NCBI RefSeq assembly: GCF_016811235.1
Contig: NZ_JAFBID010000074.1
Coordinates: forward strand, 1 to 32,997
Length of the DNA: 32,997 nucleotides
Direction of reading: 5' to 3'
DNA from: Microvirga arabica
GTDB lineage: Bacteria; Pseudomonadota; Alphaproteobacteria; Rhizobiales; Beijerinckiaceae
The number at the start of each line of letters is the position of its first letter. The stretch's first letter is position 1. This document shows, piece after piece, positions 1-7,445 of this stretch. A model generated the notes under the pieces. The model saw only the letters and a program-made list of their open reading frames with translations. It searched no databases and was not told where the DNA came from. A program made the position numbers and the translations under genes.

Positions 1-80
1 ATCGCTGCTCACGATCCTCTGAAATCCGTGCTCACGATGCGGTGAAATCCGTGCTCACCATCCCGCGAAATCCGCAGACA
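1..80. mobile_element. end of an IS21-family-like insertion sequence (partial)
   Basis: Three copies of a GAAATCCG-type repeat begin at 21, 44 and 67, an exact 23-bp period. The first two extend to GAAATCCGTGCTCAC. IS21-family elements are known to carry several spaced transposase-binding repeats near each end and to finish in CA. The last repeat is followed by CA at 79-80, after which sequence that reads as normal protein coding begins. The rest of the element would lie outside the window to the left. Family assignment is by end architecture only; no transposase is visible here. Confidence 0.5.
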
Positions 81-109
81 TTGCCATCGCGGCGAATGCC
101 ACCCCCAAT

Positions 110-1102
110 GTGCTGGCCGAGCAGGCCTGCCGTGCTCTGATCGAGAATGAGTATGGTCAGTATGACCGCCTGATTGAGGTTCTGGCTCCAGCACTGGGCG
201 CGACAGGCCTCGACCACCTTAAGCAACTCGTCCTTAAGCTGTCACAGGAGTCACAGCAGAAGCCTCGTGCGGAAGACCGGAAGGTCGTCGGCTGGGGTAT
301 GGGCGGACCCTTGTACGCCGACGATCTGGCCGAGCGCCATCGCAGCAGCGTTGTTCGACTGGCGTTGGAGGCGATTGCCGATGCGCAGGGGGATGTGGAC
401 GCCTTTATCGCCCAGCAAAGTGAGAAGGCTCGAGGCGTTCCGAGTGTTGCTGTGGAGATCGCACAACGGCTGTTGGCTGCAGGCCGCACTGAGGAAGCCT
501 GGACTGCCATCAATGCCATCAATCAGGACAGGCCTGGCTGGATCCCCGTCGAATGGGAGCAGACGCGGCTTGCGGTGCTCGAGGCCCTCGGACGAGCAGA
601 TGAGGCGCAGGCGTTCCGCTGGCTCTGCTTTGAGCGCTCGCTCAACCCGGAGCACCTGCGCTCTTACCTCAAGCGCCTGCCCGACTTTGAGGATCTTGAG
701 GCTGAGGAGCGCGCCATCGCCCATGCCCTGAGCCATCCGAGTGTGCACCATGCCCTAGGTTTTCTGGTGACCTGGCCGGCGCTGGACCAAGCCGCGCACT
801 TGGTGATCACCCGTGCCGACGAGCTCAATGGCGACTTCTACGAGATTTTGGCGCCGGCCGCGGCTGTGCTAGATGCAAAGCACCCTCTTGCAGCCACCAT
901 TCTGCGCCGGGCCTTGATTGACTTTGCCCTGGAGCGGAACCGGGTGAAGCGCTACCAGCACGCCGCCCGCCACATTGAGGAGTGCGAGAACCTGGCTGAC
1001 CGAATTGAGGATTTCGGCAGGTTCGAGGCTCATGATATCTACATGAGACACCTCAAAGCCCAACACGGCCGCAAGAGCTCGTTCTGGAGCCTGGTTGTGT
1101 GA
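110..1102 (+). CDS. helical-repeat protein, likely DUF6880-type, 5' end removed by an IS
   Basis: This 330-residue open frame starts at a GTG without a convincing ribosome site. The same frame is open upstream to about position 23, and residues encoded from about 80 on (IAIAANATPNV) already look like real protein, so the GTG is probably not the original start. The product is almost wholly alpha-helical, with TPR-like segments rich in Ala, Leu and Glu (for example residues 110-170 and 200-300). No catalytic motif is visible. It resembles the C-terminal part of DUF6880 proteins, which are often longer and carry an N-terminal zinc-binding SWIM region that would be missing here. The IS-like end directly upstream suggests the gene was interrupted and is now a fragment. 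Function is unknown. Confidence 0.6.
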   Translation: MLAEQACRALIENEYGQYDRLIEVLAPALGATGLDHLKQLVLKLSQESQQKPRAEDRKVVGWGMGGPLYADDLAERHRSSVVRLALEAIADAQGDVDAFIAQQSEKARGVPSVAVEIAQRLLAAGRTEEAWTAINAINQDRPGWIPVEWEQTRLAVLEALGRADEAQAFRWLCFERSLNPEHLRSYLKRLPDFEDLEAEERAIAHALSHPSVHHALGFLVTWPALDQAAHLVITRADELNGDFYEILAPAAAVLDAKHPLAATILRRALIDFALERNRVKRYQHAARHIEECENLADRIEDFGRFEAHDIYMRHLKAQHGRKSSFWSLVV

Positions 1103-1338
1103 GAGTGGCACGACTGGCTCTCCGCGAGAAGGAATGAGGTATGCAGGCGCGCCGCTCGTATCGGCAGTATTGAGGAAGCCCAGCATCAGGCGCTCGAGCT
1201 TTCTCATCCTGCTACCGCATTCACGTGCAAGCCTAATGCACCAGAAGTCAGCCCCAGATGGGATGTGACACTCCGGATTAACGCTGCGCTTACTCCCCTG
1301 CCCGATAGTGCCGGTCTACATACGGCAAAGGAGAAGCC

Positions 1339-1611
1339 ATGAGTGACGTCGTTGGAATTCCCGGCAACCGGATCCGCTCATTCGTGGAGCGCATCGAGCA
1401 GATCGAGAACGAGATCAAGGAACTGAACGAAGCCAAGAAGGAAGTCTTCTGCGAGGCCAAGGGCGAGGGCTTCGATGTGAAGATCCTCAAGGAGATCATC
1501 AAGCTGCGCAAGCAGGATCAGGACGAGCGCGACGAGCACGACAGCTTGCTCGACGTCTACATGAGAGCGATGGACGAAGCAGGCCCAGCCCCTGTCGCCG
1601 AGGCGGCGTGA
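1339..1611 (+). CDS. gapR: GapR family (DUF2312) nucleoid-associated protein
   Basis: The 90-residue product matches the GapR/DUF2312 family in length and in its signature core: an N-terminal coiled coil (residues about 14-45), then EAKGEGFDVKILKEIIKLRK (about 36-55), then a short C-terminal helix. In Caulobacter, GapR forms a dimer or tetramer clamp on overtwisted AT-rich DNA and supports topoisomerases during replication; that role is family knowledge. The start ATG is preceded by a good ribosome site (AAGGAG, 7 bases upstream). A short alanine/proline-rich tail follows the core. The gene converges with recA, and a clear intrinsic terminator separates them. Confidence 0.93.
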   Translation: MSDVVGIPGNRIRSFVERIEQIENEIKELNEAKKEVFCEAKGEGFDVKILKEIIKLRKQDQDERDEHDSLLDVYMRAMDEAGPAPVAEAA

Positions 1612-1638
1612 GCTCACCTTAGTGTTTCACTTCCCGAT

Positions 1639-1665
1639 AAGGCCGCCCACCAAGGGCGGCCTTTT
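1639..1665 (+). terminator. intrinsic terminator of gapR
   Basis: GGCCGCCC (1641-1648) and GGGCGGCC (1654-1661) form a perfect 8-bp stem with a 5-base loop. Two flanking A-T pairs extend it, and TTTT follows on the plus strand. It lies 28 bases after the gapR stop. The poor T-run on the other strand makes it mainly a gapR terminator, though the stem may also stop recA transcripts. Confidence 0.85.
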
Positions 1666-1729
1666 ACATCTCAGGTGATGCGGACCTGTCCGATCCGCAA
1701 AAGGTCAGCGTTATGTGGCAAGAGAACCC

Positions 1730-2770
1730 TCAGGCTGCATCCTCTGATGCGCCCACGTCATCGTTCCCCTGTAGTTCCGCAATCAGGAGACCGGCATTCT
1801 GGCGGATCTTGCCTTCGATCTCGGCCGCAATCTCGGGATTGTCCTTCAGGAAGGTCTTGGCATTCTCACGTCCCTGGCCGAGGCGCTGGCTGTCGTAGGA
1901 GAACCAAGCGCCGGACTTCTCGACCACGTTGGCCTTGACGCCGAGGTCGATCAATTCTCCCATCTTCGAGATGCCCTCGCCGAACATGATGTCGAACTCG
2001 ACCTGCTTGAAGGGCGGAGCCACCTTGTTCTTGACAACCTTGACTCGCACCTGATTGCCGATTGGCTCATCTCGGTCCTTCAGAGTGGACGTGCGGCGGA
2101 TGTCGAGGCGCACAGAGGCATAGAACTTCAGGGCGTTGCCGCCCGTTGTGGTCTCCGGCGAGCCGTACATGACGCCGATCTTCATGCGGATCTGGTTGAT
2201 GAAGATCACCATCGTCTTGGTGCGGCTGATCGAGCCCGTGAGCTTGCGCAGCGCCTGGCTCATGAGACGAGCCTGGAGACCGGGACGGCTCTCACCCATC
2301 TCGCCCTCGATCTCGGCCTTTGGTGTCAGCGCGGCCACCGAGTCGATGACGAGAATATCCACAGAGCTTGAGCGGACGAGCGTATCGGCAATCTCGAGGG
2401 CCTGCTCGCCGTTGTCAGGCTGGGACACGAGGAGATCGTCCAGATTGACGCCGAGCTTGCGCGCGTAGACTGGATCCAGGGCATGTTCGGCGTCGATAAA
2501 TCCGCAGACACCGCCCTTCTTCTGAGCCTCGGCGATTGTCTGGAGCGCGAGCGTCGTCTTCCCGGACGATTCCGGTCCATAGACCTCGATGATCCGGCCG
2601 CGCGGCAGACCGCCGACGCCGAGCGCGATGTCGAGCCCGAGGGACCCGGTGGAAACCGTCTCCACTTCGACAACCTGATCGCCACCGAGGCGCATGATGG
2701 CGCCCTTGCCAAAGGCCCGCTCAATCTGGCTGACGGCAGTCTCGATTGCTTTTGTCTTATCTGTGGTCAT
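1730..2770 (-). CDS. recA: RecA recombinase
   Basis: RecA is the ATP-dependent strand-exchange protein of homologous recombination and the co-protease that triggers LexA self-cleavage. The 346-residue product has the normal length and all landmarks: N-terminal oligomerisation helix, Walker A GPESSGKTT (residues 65-73), catalytic Glu in DAEHALDP (94-101), Walker B LVIDSVAAL (141-149), the loop L1 region EGEMGESRPG, FINQIRMKIG (191-200), loop L2 ETTTGGNALKFYAS (207-220), and an acidic C-terminal tail. The ATG at 2768-2770 is the natural start; the ribosome site is weak. The gene has a LexA-type box about 60 bases upstream, so it should be SOS-inducible. It faces gapR tail to tail. Confidence 0.99.
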   Translation of the reverse strand: MTTDKTKAIETAVSQIERAFGKGAIMRLGGDQVVEVETVSTGSLGLDIALGVGGLPRGRIIEVYGPESSGKTTLALQTIAEAQKKGGVCGFIDAEHALDPVYARKLGVNLDDLLVSQPDNGEQALEIADTLVRSSSVDILVIDSVAALTPKAEIEGEMGESRPGLQARLMSQALRKLTGSISRTKTMVIFINQIRMKIGVMYGSPETTTGGNALKFYASVRLDIRRTSTLKDRDEPIGNQVRVKVVKNKVAPPFKQVEFDIMFGEGISKMGELIDLGVKANVVEKSGAWFSYDSQRLGQGRENAKTFLKDNPEIAAEIEGKIRQNAGLLIAELQGNDDVGASEDAA

Positions 2771-3186
2771 CCCGAATCCAGTGCATAATAGAAGAGCCGG
2801 ACCCTAAGGATTTGTTTGGCGAAAGAAAGAACAAAGAGCGAACATGTTGTCGCGCCTTTGCGGGGAGTGGGAAAGCTGAGCCATTGTGAACGAAGCAGGA
2901 AACAGGATCTTTGGTCCGCGGGAGGGGATGATTGGCAGGCGACGAACCTGGACGTCAGCCATGGTGCGCGAGTGCATCGGTGTCTTGCACACTGTCACAA
3001 ACCAGCGCGGCAAGTGCAAATCTGCCCCACGCCGGCCGTACTCCCGCCGTCCGAGTCTTCTGGCTCCATTAGGGATGTAGAACTCGGCCAGTCCGTGTCC
3101 CTTCTCATCCACCGCGCTCACAAAAAAGCCGTCGATATCCTGGATGGCCTTCGCACCGCATTGAACATCACAAGGGTATAAACACC
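2771..3186. other. intergenic region between divergent recA and the small membrane gene
   Basis: About 416 bases hold the recA control region (LexA box at 2829-2843 and a possible -10 TATTAT on the minus strand at about 2785-2790). I see no credible gene in the rest. Open frames on both strands here have atypical composition and no ribosome site. Confidence 0.6.
2829..2843 (-). promoter_or_regulatory. LexA/SOS box of recA (GTTC-N7-GTTC)
   Basis: On the minus strand the sequence is GTTCGCTCTTTGTTC, an exact GTTC-N7-GTTC direct repeat. This is the established LexA operator form in alphaproteobacteria. It sits 59-73 bases upstream of the recA ATG in the expected orientation. Confidence 0.92.
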
Positions 3187-3525
3187 TTGAGCACCAGCGT
3201 CATCGTGACTGCAATTGCCCTGGTCATCGGCTACATCATTGTGTCCAAGATCGTAGGGTTAGCGTTCCGCCTTGTCGTTCCTCTGGTTCTGCTCGTGATC
3301 TTGGGTGGAGCAGGCGTGTTCTCAGGCCTGATGCCGGAGCGCTCCCCTGCAGATCAGTACACCCCTTATGGACAGGCTCAGCATCGTCCCAGTGGCGATG
3401 TTGGTACCCCCCGGCTGCGCGACATCGCCGATATGGCTGCTGATGCGGTTCGCTCCGTGCTGCGGGGCAGCCTTGCGGTTCTGAATGGCGTCTCTGAACG
3501 GGGTCAGCGCAAGATCTGTTCCTGA
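3187..3525 (+). CDS. small membrane protein, C-terminus replaced by a Tn3 terminal repeat
   Basis: The 112-residue frame has an N-terminal stretch with one or two hydrophobic helices (about residues 3-45, ending GVFSGLMPE). A polar region and an amphipathic helix (about 78-100) follow. The start is a TTG with a weak AAGGG upstream; a GTG at 3205 is an alternative. The Tn3-family terminal repeat begins at 3500, so the last residues (about GQRKICS) and the stop codon are supplied by the transposon end. The native C-terminus is therefore lost. I recognise no family; the function is unknown. It runs divergently from recA. Confidence 0.5.
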   Translation: MSTSVIVTAIALVIGYIIVSKIVGLAFRLVVPLVLLVILGGAGVFSGLMPERSPADQYTPYGQAQHRPSGDVGTPRLRDIADMAADAVRSVLRGSLAVLNGVSERGQRKICS

Positions 3526-3537
3526 TTATACGCTAAG
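3500..3537 (+). repeat. Tn3-family terminal inverted repeat, tnpA-stop side
   Basis: The 38-bp repeat starts GGGGTCAGCG and ends ACGCTAAG. It is the partner of 6789-6826. The tnpA stop codon lies 39 bases inside, as is common in this family. Confidence 0.88.
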
Positions 3538-3575
3538 CTAGAACGAACAAAGAACCTCCGTTTTCGCTCGTCGGA

Positions 3576-6551
3576 TCATGCGGCGCGTGCCAAGGTCTTC
3601 GGCAAGCGCAGGGGACGAAAGCCGTCGACAAGCAAGGGCGGCTCGCCCCAGGCATAGGTGCCGGTGAGATTGATATGCTCCCAGCTCAGAGGCGAGACGT
3701 GTTTGAGCACCTCAGGCCGAATGATCCGCCCTTGGCGGCGGAGATGATCCACGGCGCGTCCGAGATACACCGTGTTCCAGTGGATAATTGCACTGACCAC
3801 GAGGTTCAGACCCGAGGCACGGAAGGCCTGGCTCTCGAACGAGCGATCACGGATCTCACCGCGCTCATGGAAGAACACGGCCCGTTTCAGCTTATGAGCT
3901 GCCTCGCCTTTGTTCAGACCCGCCTGACAGCGGCGCCGGAGCGCAGGATCGGAATACCACTCGATCATGAACAGGGTGCGCTCGAGGCGGCCGAGTTCGC
4001 GCAATGCCCCTGCGAGCTGGCTGGGATTGCGGGAGGCTGCCAACCGCTTGAGGATGGTTGAGGGAGCGACCGTCCGCGTCTGGATCGAGGCTGCCAGATG
4101 CAGCAGGTCGTCCCAGTACTCCATGATCAGGCTGGTGTTGATCGGCACGCCGATATGCTCTTGGAGTGCCGCATAGGTCTCCGGCTTCTCGAAAGTGTGG
4201 AGCTTCCGGTCCTTCAGGTTGCGCAGCCGGGGAGCAAAGCGCCGGCCTGTCAGAGCGAAGAGGCCAAACACGTGGTCACTCGCGCCGCCCGTGTCCGTGA
4301 AGTGCTCCTGGATGTCGAGTTCCGCCTCATGATCAAACAAGCCATCCAGAACGTACGGAGCCTCACTCTCGGTGGCGCTGATCGGCAGGATGCTGAAGTA
4401 GCCGTACTGGTCGGATAAGTGGCTGTAGAACTTCGAACCGGGTTCGCTACCGTAGTGCAGATTGATGTCACCACGCTTCCCGGCACGATCGCTCGCCTGG
4501 AAGAACTGCCCGTCCGATGATGCCGTGGAGCCGTCACCCCACAAAGCGGCATGAGGGTGCTCGGCGTGCCTGTCGGTGATGCTGGCCTGCGCCAGCTTGT
4601 AAGTCTCAGGCCGGGTATGGAAGATCCGCTTCCAGGTAATCTCCTGTGGGCTCACTCCTTTCGATGCCGCGGCCATGCGTCTGGCACCGAGGTTGGTCGC
4701 ATCCGCCAGAACCCCAGCCAGCATGGCCGGGATGCTGCGTGGCGGTTCCTGAGTACGGATATGCGTGAAGCGATCGGCAAACCCGGTCCAGGCATGCACC
4801 TCCATCAGCAGGTCGGGCACCTCGATCAGCGGGTACATGTCGCCAAGTTCCCATTTCAGCTCTTCGGCCGCCGCCGGCACGTCGCCGGGCAGCGGAGTAA
4901 CAACGAGCTGTCCGGCCTCAATCCGGACGCCTTCGAGCCTGCCATTGCGGGCACGATAGGCGAGCCGCTTCAGCCTGAAGTCGAGCGTCTGATGTGTCTC
5001 GGTAAGATAGCTGATGGCATCCCGTGGCACACCGAGCCCGAGATCATCCGATGCTTTCAGGGCGGCGAAGGTCGGCTTCGGCATGAGCTGTTCGTCCATG
5101 GGCCGAAAGGCGCGACTGCCCTCAACCCAGATGTCGCCGGAGCGCAACCGCTCCCGCAAGACAGCCAATGTCGCAATCTCGTACAGGCGGCGACCTGCTC
5201 CAGCGTCTCCAAAGATCAGTTTCCGGCTCTTGGTGCTGAGATGGCCGACCGGCACGCGCTCGGGCAGGGTGCGCCGGTTCGCGGCCTGCAAGGTCTTGAG
5301 TGTCCCGATGGCTGCCAACAATGAATCATGTTTACGTGACGAGCAGAACGTAAAGGTCTCCAGGAACCGTGCCGTGTACTTGCGGATGGTGCTGTAGCGC
5401 TCTGCTGCCAGGAGAAGCGGATCGGGATCAGCATCCCGCACCATGGCTTCGACTTCCGGTTGGGCCTGCAACAGGCGGTGCCACCCGACTTCATCATCGA
5501 GAACATCGATGGCATTGCGGCCGGTGTCGCTGGCGGCAACGAGAGCTCGCAGGGTGTCCCGGAACAGGCGCAGCACCTTGGTAGTATCTTGCTGAGCCTC
5601 AACATACCGTTTCTTGTGCCGAGTATTGGCTCGTGCGAAGAGCCGTCCGATCAGCTTGTTGAACATCGTGACTGCCGCGTCCGTCAGCGTCTGCTCAAGC
5701 GTGATGGCTTGAGCCACAAGTGTGGCTCGTCTCCTGCGAGCGCCGAAGTCGGCAACCAACCACGCGGGTGTTACATCGCCCTCTCGCACAATCTGGGTCC
5801 ATCGCTCAGGGTGGATCCGGGCCTGTCGCTGGGAACCAATCATCAACGTGCGTACAAACGTGAGACGGTCTATGAGGCCGATGAGGTTATCGGCGCTGGG
5901 GGCATCTGGAGCCGATCGTAGCCATGCGAGCCGGGTCTGCTGGATGGCGGGGTCGACCAACAGGAGGGCTTCGAGCTGCTCCATCTGGTCTACCGAGAGG
6001 CCATCCAGAAGAGCGGCTTCGGCCCATTGTCGGGCAATGGCACGTCCGGCAAGGCCGATCTTCTCGAGGGCAGCATTCGGCAAGAGAAGAACTCCGCGGC
6101 GGCGCAACTCGTTCACGATCGCAGTCATAATCGGGAGACCGCTTTCAGTCGCGCCGGCGGCCTCGGCAGCTGCGAGAAGGGCAGCACGGCGATCATCTCG
6201 CGTCGCGGTCCGAACGCCGAGGTATTTCGCCAAGCGGTGACTGTGCTCAAAGCGTGTCGGGATGCGCCGCGCATAGGACGCGAAGGCCCCAGGGGTGATC
6301 CCCAGTTGCTCCGCCACATAGGAGACCACTGCAGCGGGTGGATCTTCGTCCATTCCCAGGACACGGCCGGGATAGCGCATGATGCAGAGCTGGACTGCAT
6401 AGCCGAGCTGATTGTGAGGACGTCGGCGGACTTCGGCTTGGAGACGATCCTGCGGAGACAGAGTGTAGTGCCGGATCAGGCTTTCCTCGTCGTCTGGTAT
6501 GCCGAGCAGAGCTTGGCGTTCGTCAGGGGTTAAGAGTTTCCGGCGCGCCAT
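3576..6551 (-). CDS. tnpA: Tn3-family transposase TnpA
   Basis: TnpA performs replicative transposition: it binds the 38-bp ends, nicks and joins them to a target, and forms a cointegrate. The 991-residue length is normal for the family. The N-terminal half contains the DUF4158-type DNA-binding region (about residues 5-170). The C-terminal half carries the DDE core, with WGDGSTASSDGQ (671-682), HFTDTGGASDHVFG (750-763) and KGEAAHKLKR (881-890), giving by eye D680, D753 and E883 as the catalytic triad. The frame is intact from an ATG at 6549-6551 to a stop close to the left terminal repeat, so the enzyme is probably functional. No resolvase accompanies it. Confidence 0.96.
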   Translation of the reverse strand: MARRKLLTPDERQALLGIPDDEESLIRHYTLSPQDRLQAEVRRRPHNQLGYAVQLCIMRYPGRVLGMDEDPPAAVVSYVAEQLGITPGAFASYARRIPTRFEHSHRLAKYLGVRTATRDDRRAALLAAAEAAGATESGLPIMTAIVNELRRRGVLLLPNAALEKIGLAGRAIARQWAEAALLDGLSVDQMEQLEALLLVDPAIQQTRLAWLRSAPDAPSADNLIGLIDRLTFVRTLMIGSQRQARIHPERWTQIVREGDVTPAWLVADFGARRRRATLVAQAITLEQTLTDAAVTMFNKLIGRLFARANTRHKKRYVEAQQDTTKVLRLFRDTLRALVAASDTGRNAIDVLDDEVGWHRLLQAQPEVEAMVRDADPDPLLLAAERYSTIRKYTARFLETFTFCSSRKHDSLLAAIGTLKTLQAANRRTLPERVPVGHLSTKSRKLIFGDAGAGRRLYEIATLAVLRERLRSGDIWVEGSRAFRPMDEQLMPKPTFAALKASDDLGLGVPRDAISYLTETHQTLDFRLKRLAYRARNGRLEGVRIEAGQLVVTPLPGDVPAAAEELKWELGDMYPLIEVPDLLMEVHAWTGFADRFTHIRTQEPPRSIPAMLAGVLADATNLGARRMAAASKGVSPQEITWKRIFHTRPETYKLAQASITDRHAEHPHAALWGDGSTASSDGQFFQASDRAGKRGDINLHYGSEPGSKFYSHLSDQYGYFSILPISATESEAPYVLDGLFDHEAELDIQEHFTDTGGASDHVFGLFALTGRRFAPRLRNLKDRKLHTFEKPETYAALQEHIGVPINTSLIMEYWDDLLHLAASIQTRTVAPSTILKRLAASRNPSQLAGALRELGRLERTLFMIEWYSDPALRRRCQAGLNKGEAAHKLKRAVFFHERGEIRDRSFESQAFRASGLNLVVSAIIHWNTVYLGRAVDHLRRQGRIIRPEVLKHVSPLSWEHINLTGTYAWGEPPLLVDGFRPLRLPKTLARAA

Positions 6552-6776
6552 CGATCACCTCGCAGATTGTCGGCTCAATCGCTCCTGAGGAGCCGGACAT
6601 TGGTGCGAGATCTACGAACCTCGTACAGCTGCCACCCTGCGTATCCACACGTTACGTTCTGGGTATCGTTACCAGCAGGGTTCCGGCTGATCGTCGAGAG
6701 CACCAAGCTGCTCCTCCCAGGAAGTGCGCTCGGCGCCGGACGATGGGATCATTAAGGAGCGTAAAGGTGAGTTCCT

Positions 6777-6813
6777 GATCTGTTCTATCTTAGCGTACAA
6801 TCAGGAACAGATC
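6777..6813. repeat. 9-bp inverted repeat straddling the right Tn3 end
   Basis: GATCTGTTC (6777-6785) and GAACAGATC (6805-6813) are perfect inverted copies with 19 bases between them. The right arm belongs to the terminal repeat and the left arm lies just inside the element. The arrangement puts a partial copy of the repeat core next to the end and could form a cruciform or a second protein-binding site. Confidence 0.6.
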
Positions 6814-6826
6814 TTGTGCTGCCCCC
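6789..6826 (-). repeat. Tn3-family terminal inverted repeat, upstream side
   Basis: Read on the minus strand it starts GGGGGCAGCAC and ends TACGCTAAG. It differs from the left repeat at three positions (5, 10 and 29 counting from the outer end). It lies about 240 bases upstream of the tnpA start. Confidence 0.88.
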
Positions 6827-6958
6827 TACTGGCGCGGCAATCCGGCGGCGGGGCCGCACGAGTATGTCGACTGGTTCGTTGATGCCTCTTGCCTAAAGCG
6901 ACGAGAGGACGAGGAACGCCTCCGTTCAGGGCTGCGGACGGCGGGCTTGCCAGCGTGA
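6827..6958 (+). pseudogene. 3' remnant of an unknown gene at the Tn3 right boundary
   Basis: Directly after the transposon end the plus strand reads 43 sense codons and a TGA. The product contains HEYVDWFVDASCLKRREDEE and looks like genuine protein, with balanced charges and no run of arginines. It has no start codon of its own and begins at the transposon edge, so it is best read as the tail of a gene cut by the element or by an adjacent deletion. The family is not recognised. It is not obviously the missing end of the small membrane protein on the other side. Confidence 0.35.
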
Positions 6959-7445
6959 TATCCGGACGAGGCGATCGGATCCGTGATCCTGACCTCGGAT
7001 TCTGCGGGATCTAGGGCCCAAGGTGGCGATTGCAGAATTTTATTTGAGCCAATGTTCTCCGCTCATTGACCCGAGAGGGACCTTACCCTTGTCCCAGTTA
7101 CAGGTCTGTCAGTTCGACGCCGAAGCGGGCGTCTTTGTTAGAGCAGAGCGGGTTCATCTCCAGCTTTCCTGAGGTGGTTTCGGAACCGCTCGACAGGATC
7201 AATCGAGCACCTCTCCAAAGGTGGTCCAGAGCGCCCCCTTGGTGTGAGCGCTTTGCGCAAGAGCGCCCTGAGGTTGGCCAGACGTTCCTCATTGGAATCG
7301 ACATCCACGCTGTATGACGGCAGATCCATCAGGTTCACCGTGATTGGGCCCCCAGCCCAGCTTCAAAAGCAGCGATAAAGATGCCATTCTGCACGCCAGC
7401 GGGGCTGATATGTCATCTTCTCAGGACCACTGAAGGAGGCGAGCC
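6959..7445. other. intergenic stretch without a firm gene
   Basis: About 490 bases precede the methyltransferase gene. A 66-codon frame on the minus strand (7138-7338, GTG start, beginning MNLMDLPSYSVDVDSNEERL) has reasonable composition but no ribosome site and no family I recognise. It may be a small gene or a remnant. Nothing else stands out except the strong ribosome site GGAGG just before 7446. Confidence 0.35.

Larger units (their letters stand above)
3500..6826 (-). mobile_element. Tn3-family transposon of 3.3 kb, transposase only
   Basis: Two 38-bp inverted terminal repeats (3500-3537 and 6789-6826) begin with GGGG and end with the CGCTAAG motif typical of Tn3-family ends. They match at 35 of 38 positions by eye. 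Inside is a single long tnpA; no resolvase gene, res-associated gene or passenger is visible. The five flanking bases differ (TGAAC left, TACTG right), so there is no direct target duplication. This fits a later deletion or recombination between copies. Confidence 0.88.

Noticed and set aside
1..80. The phased repeats as a CRISPR array
   Set aside because: Only three repeats with 8-base gaps that are partly similar; spacers are far too short, and the pattern fits IS21 ends.
2804..3121. 105-codon open frame upstream of recA on the minus strand
   Set aside because: It overlaps the SOS box and control region of recA and has no ribosome site.
4551..5324. 257-codon open frame on the plus strand
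   Set aside because: Antisense to tnpA; no start signal.
6552..6776. A Tn3 res site upstream of tnpA
   Set aside because: No resolvase gene and no clear set of three paired subsites could be seen by eye.
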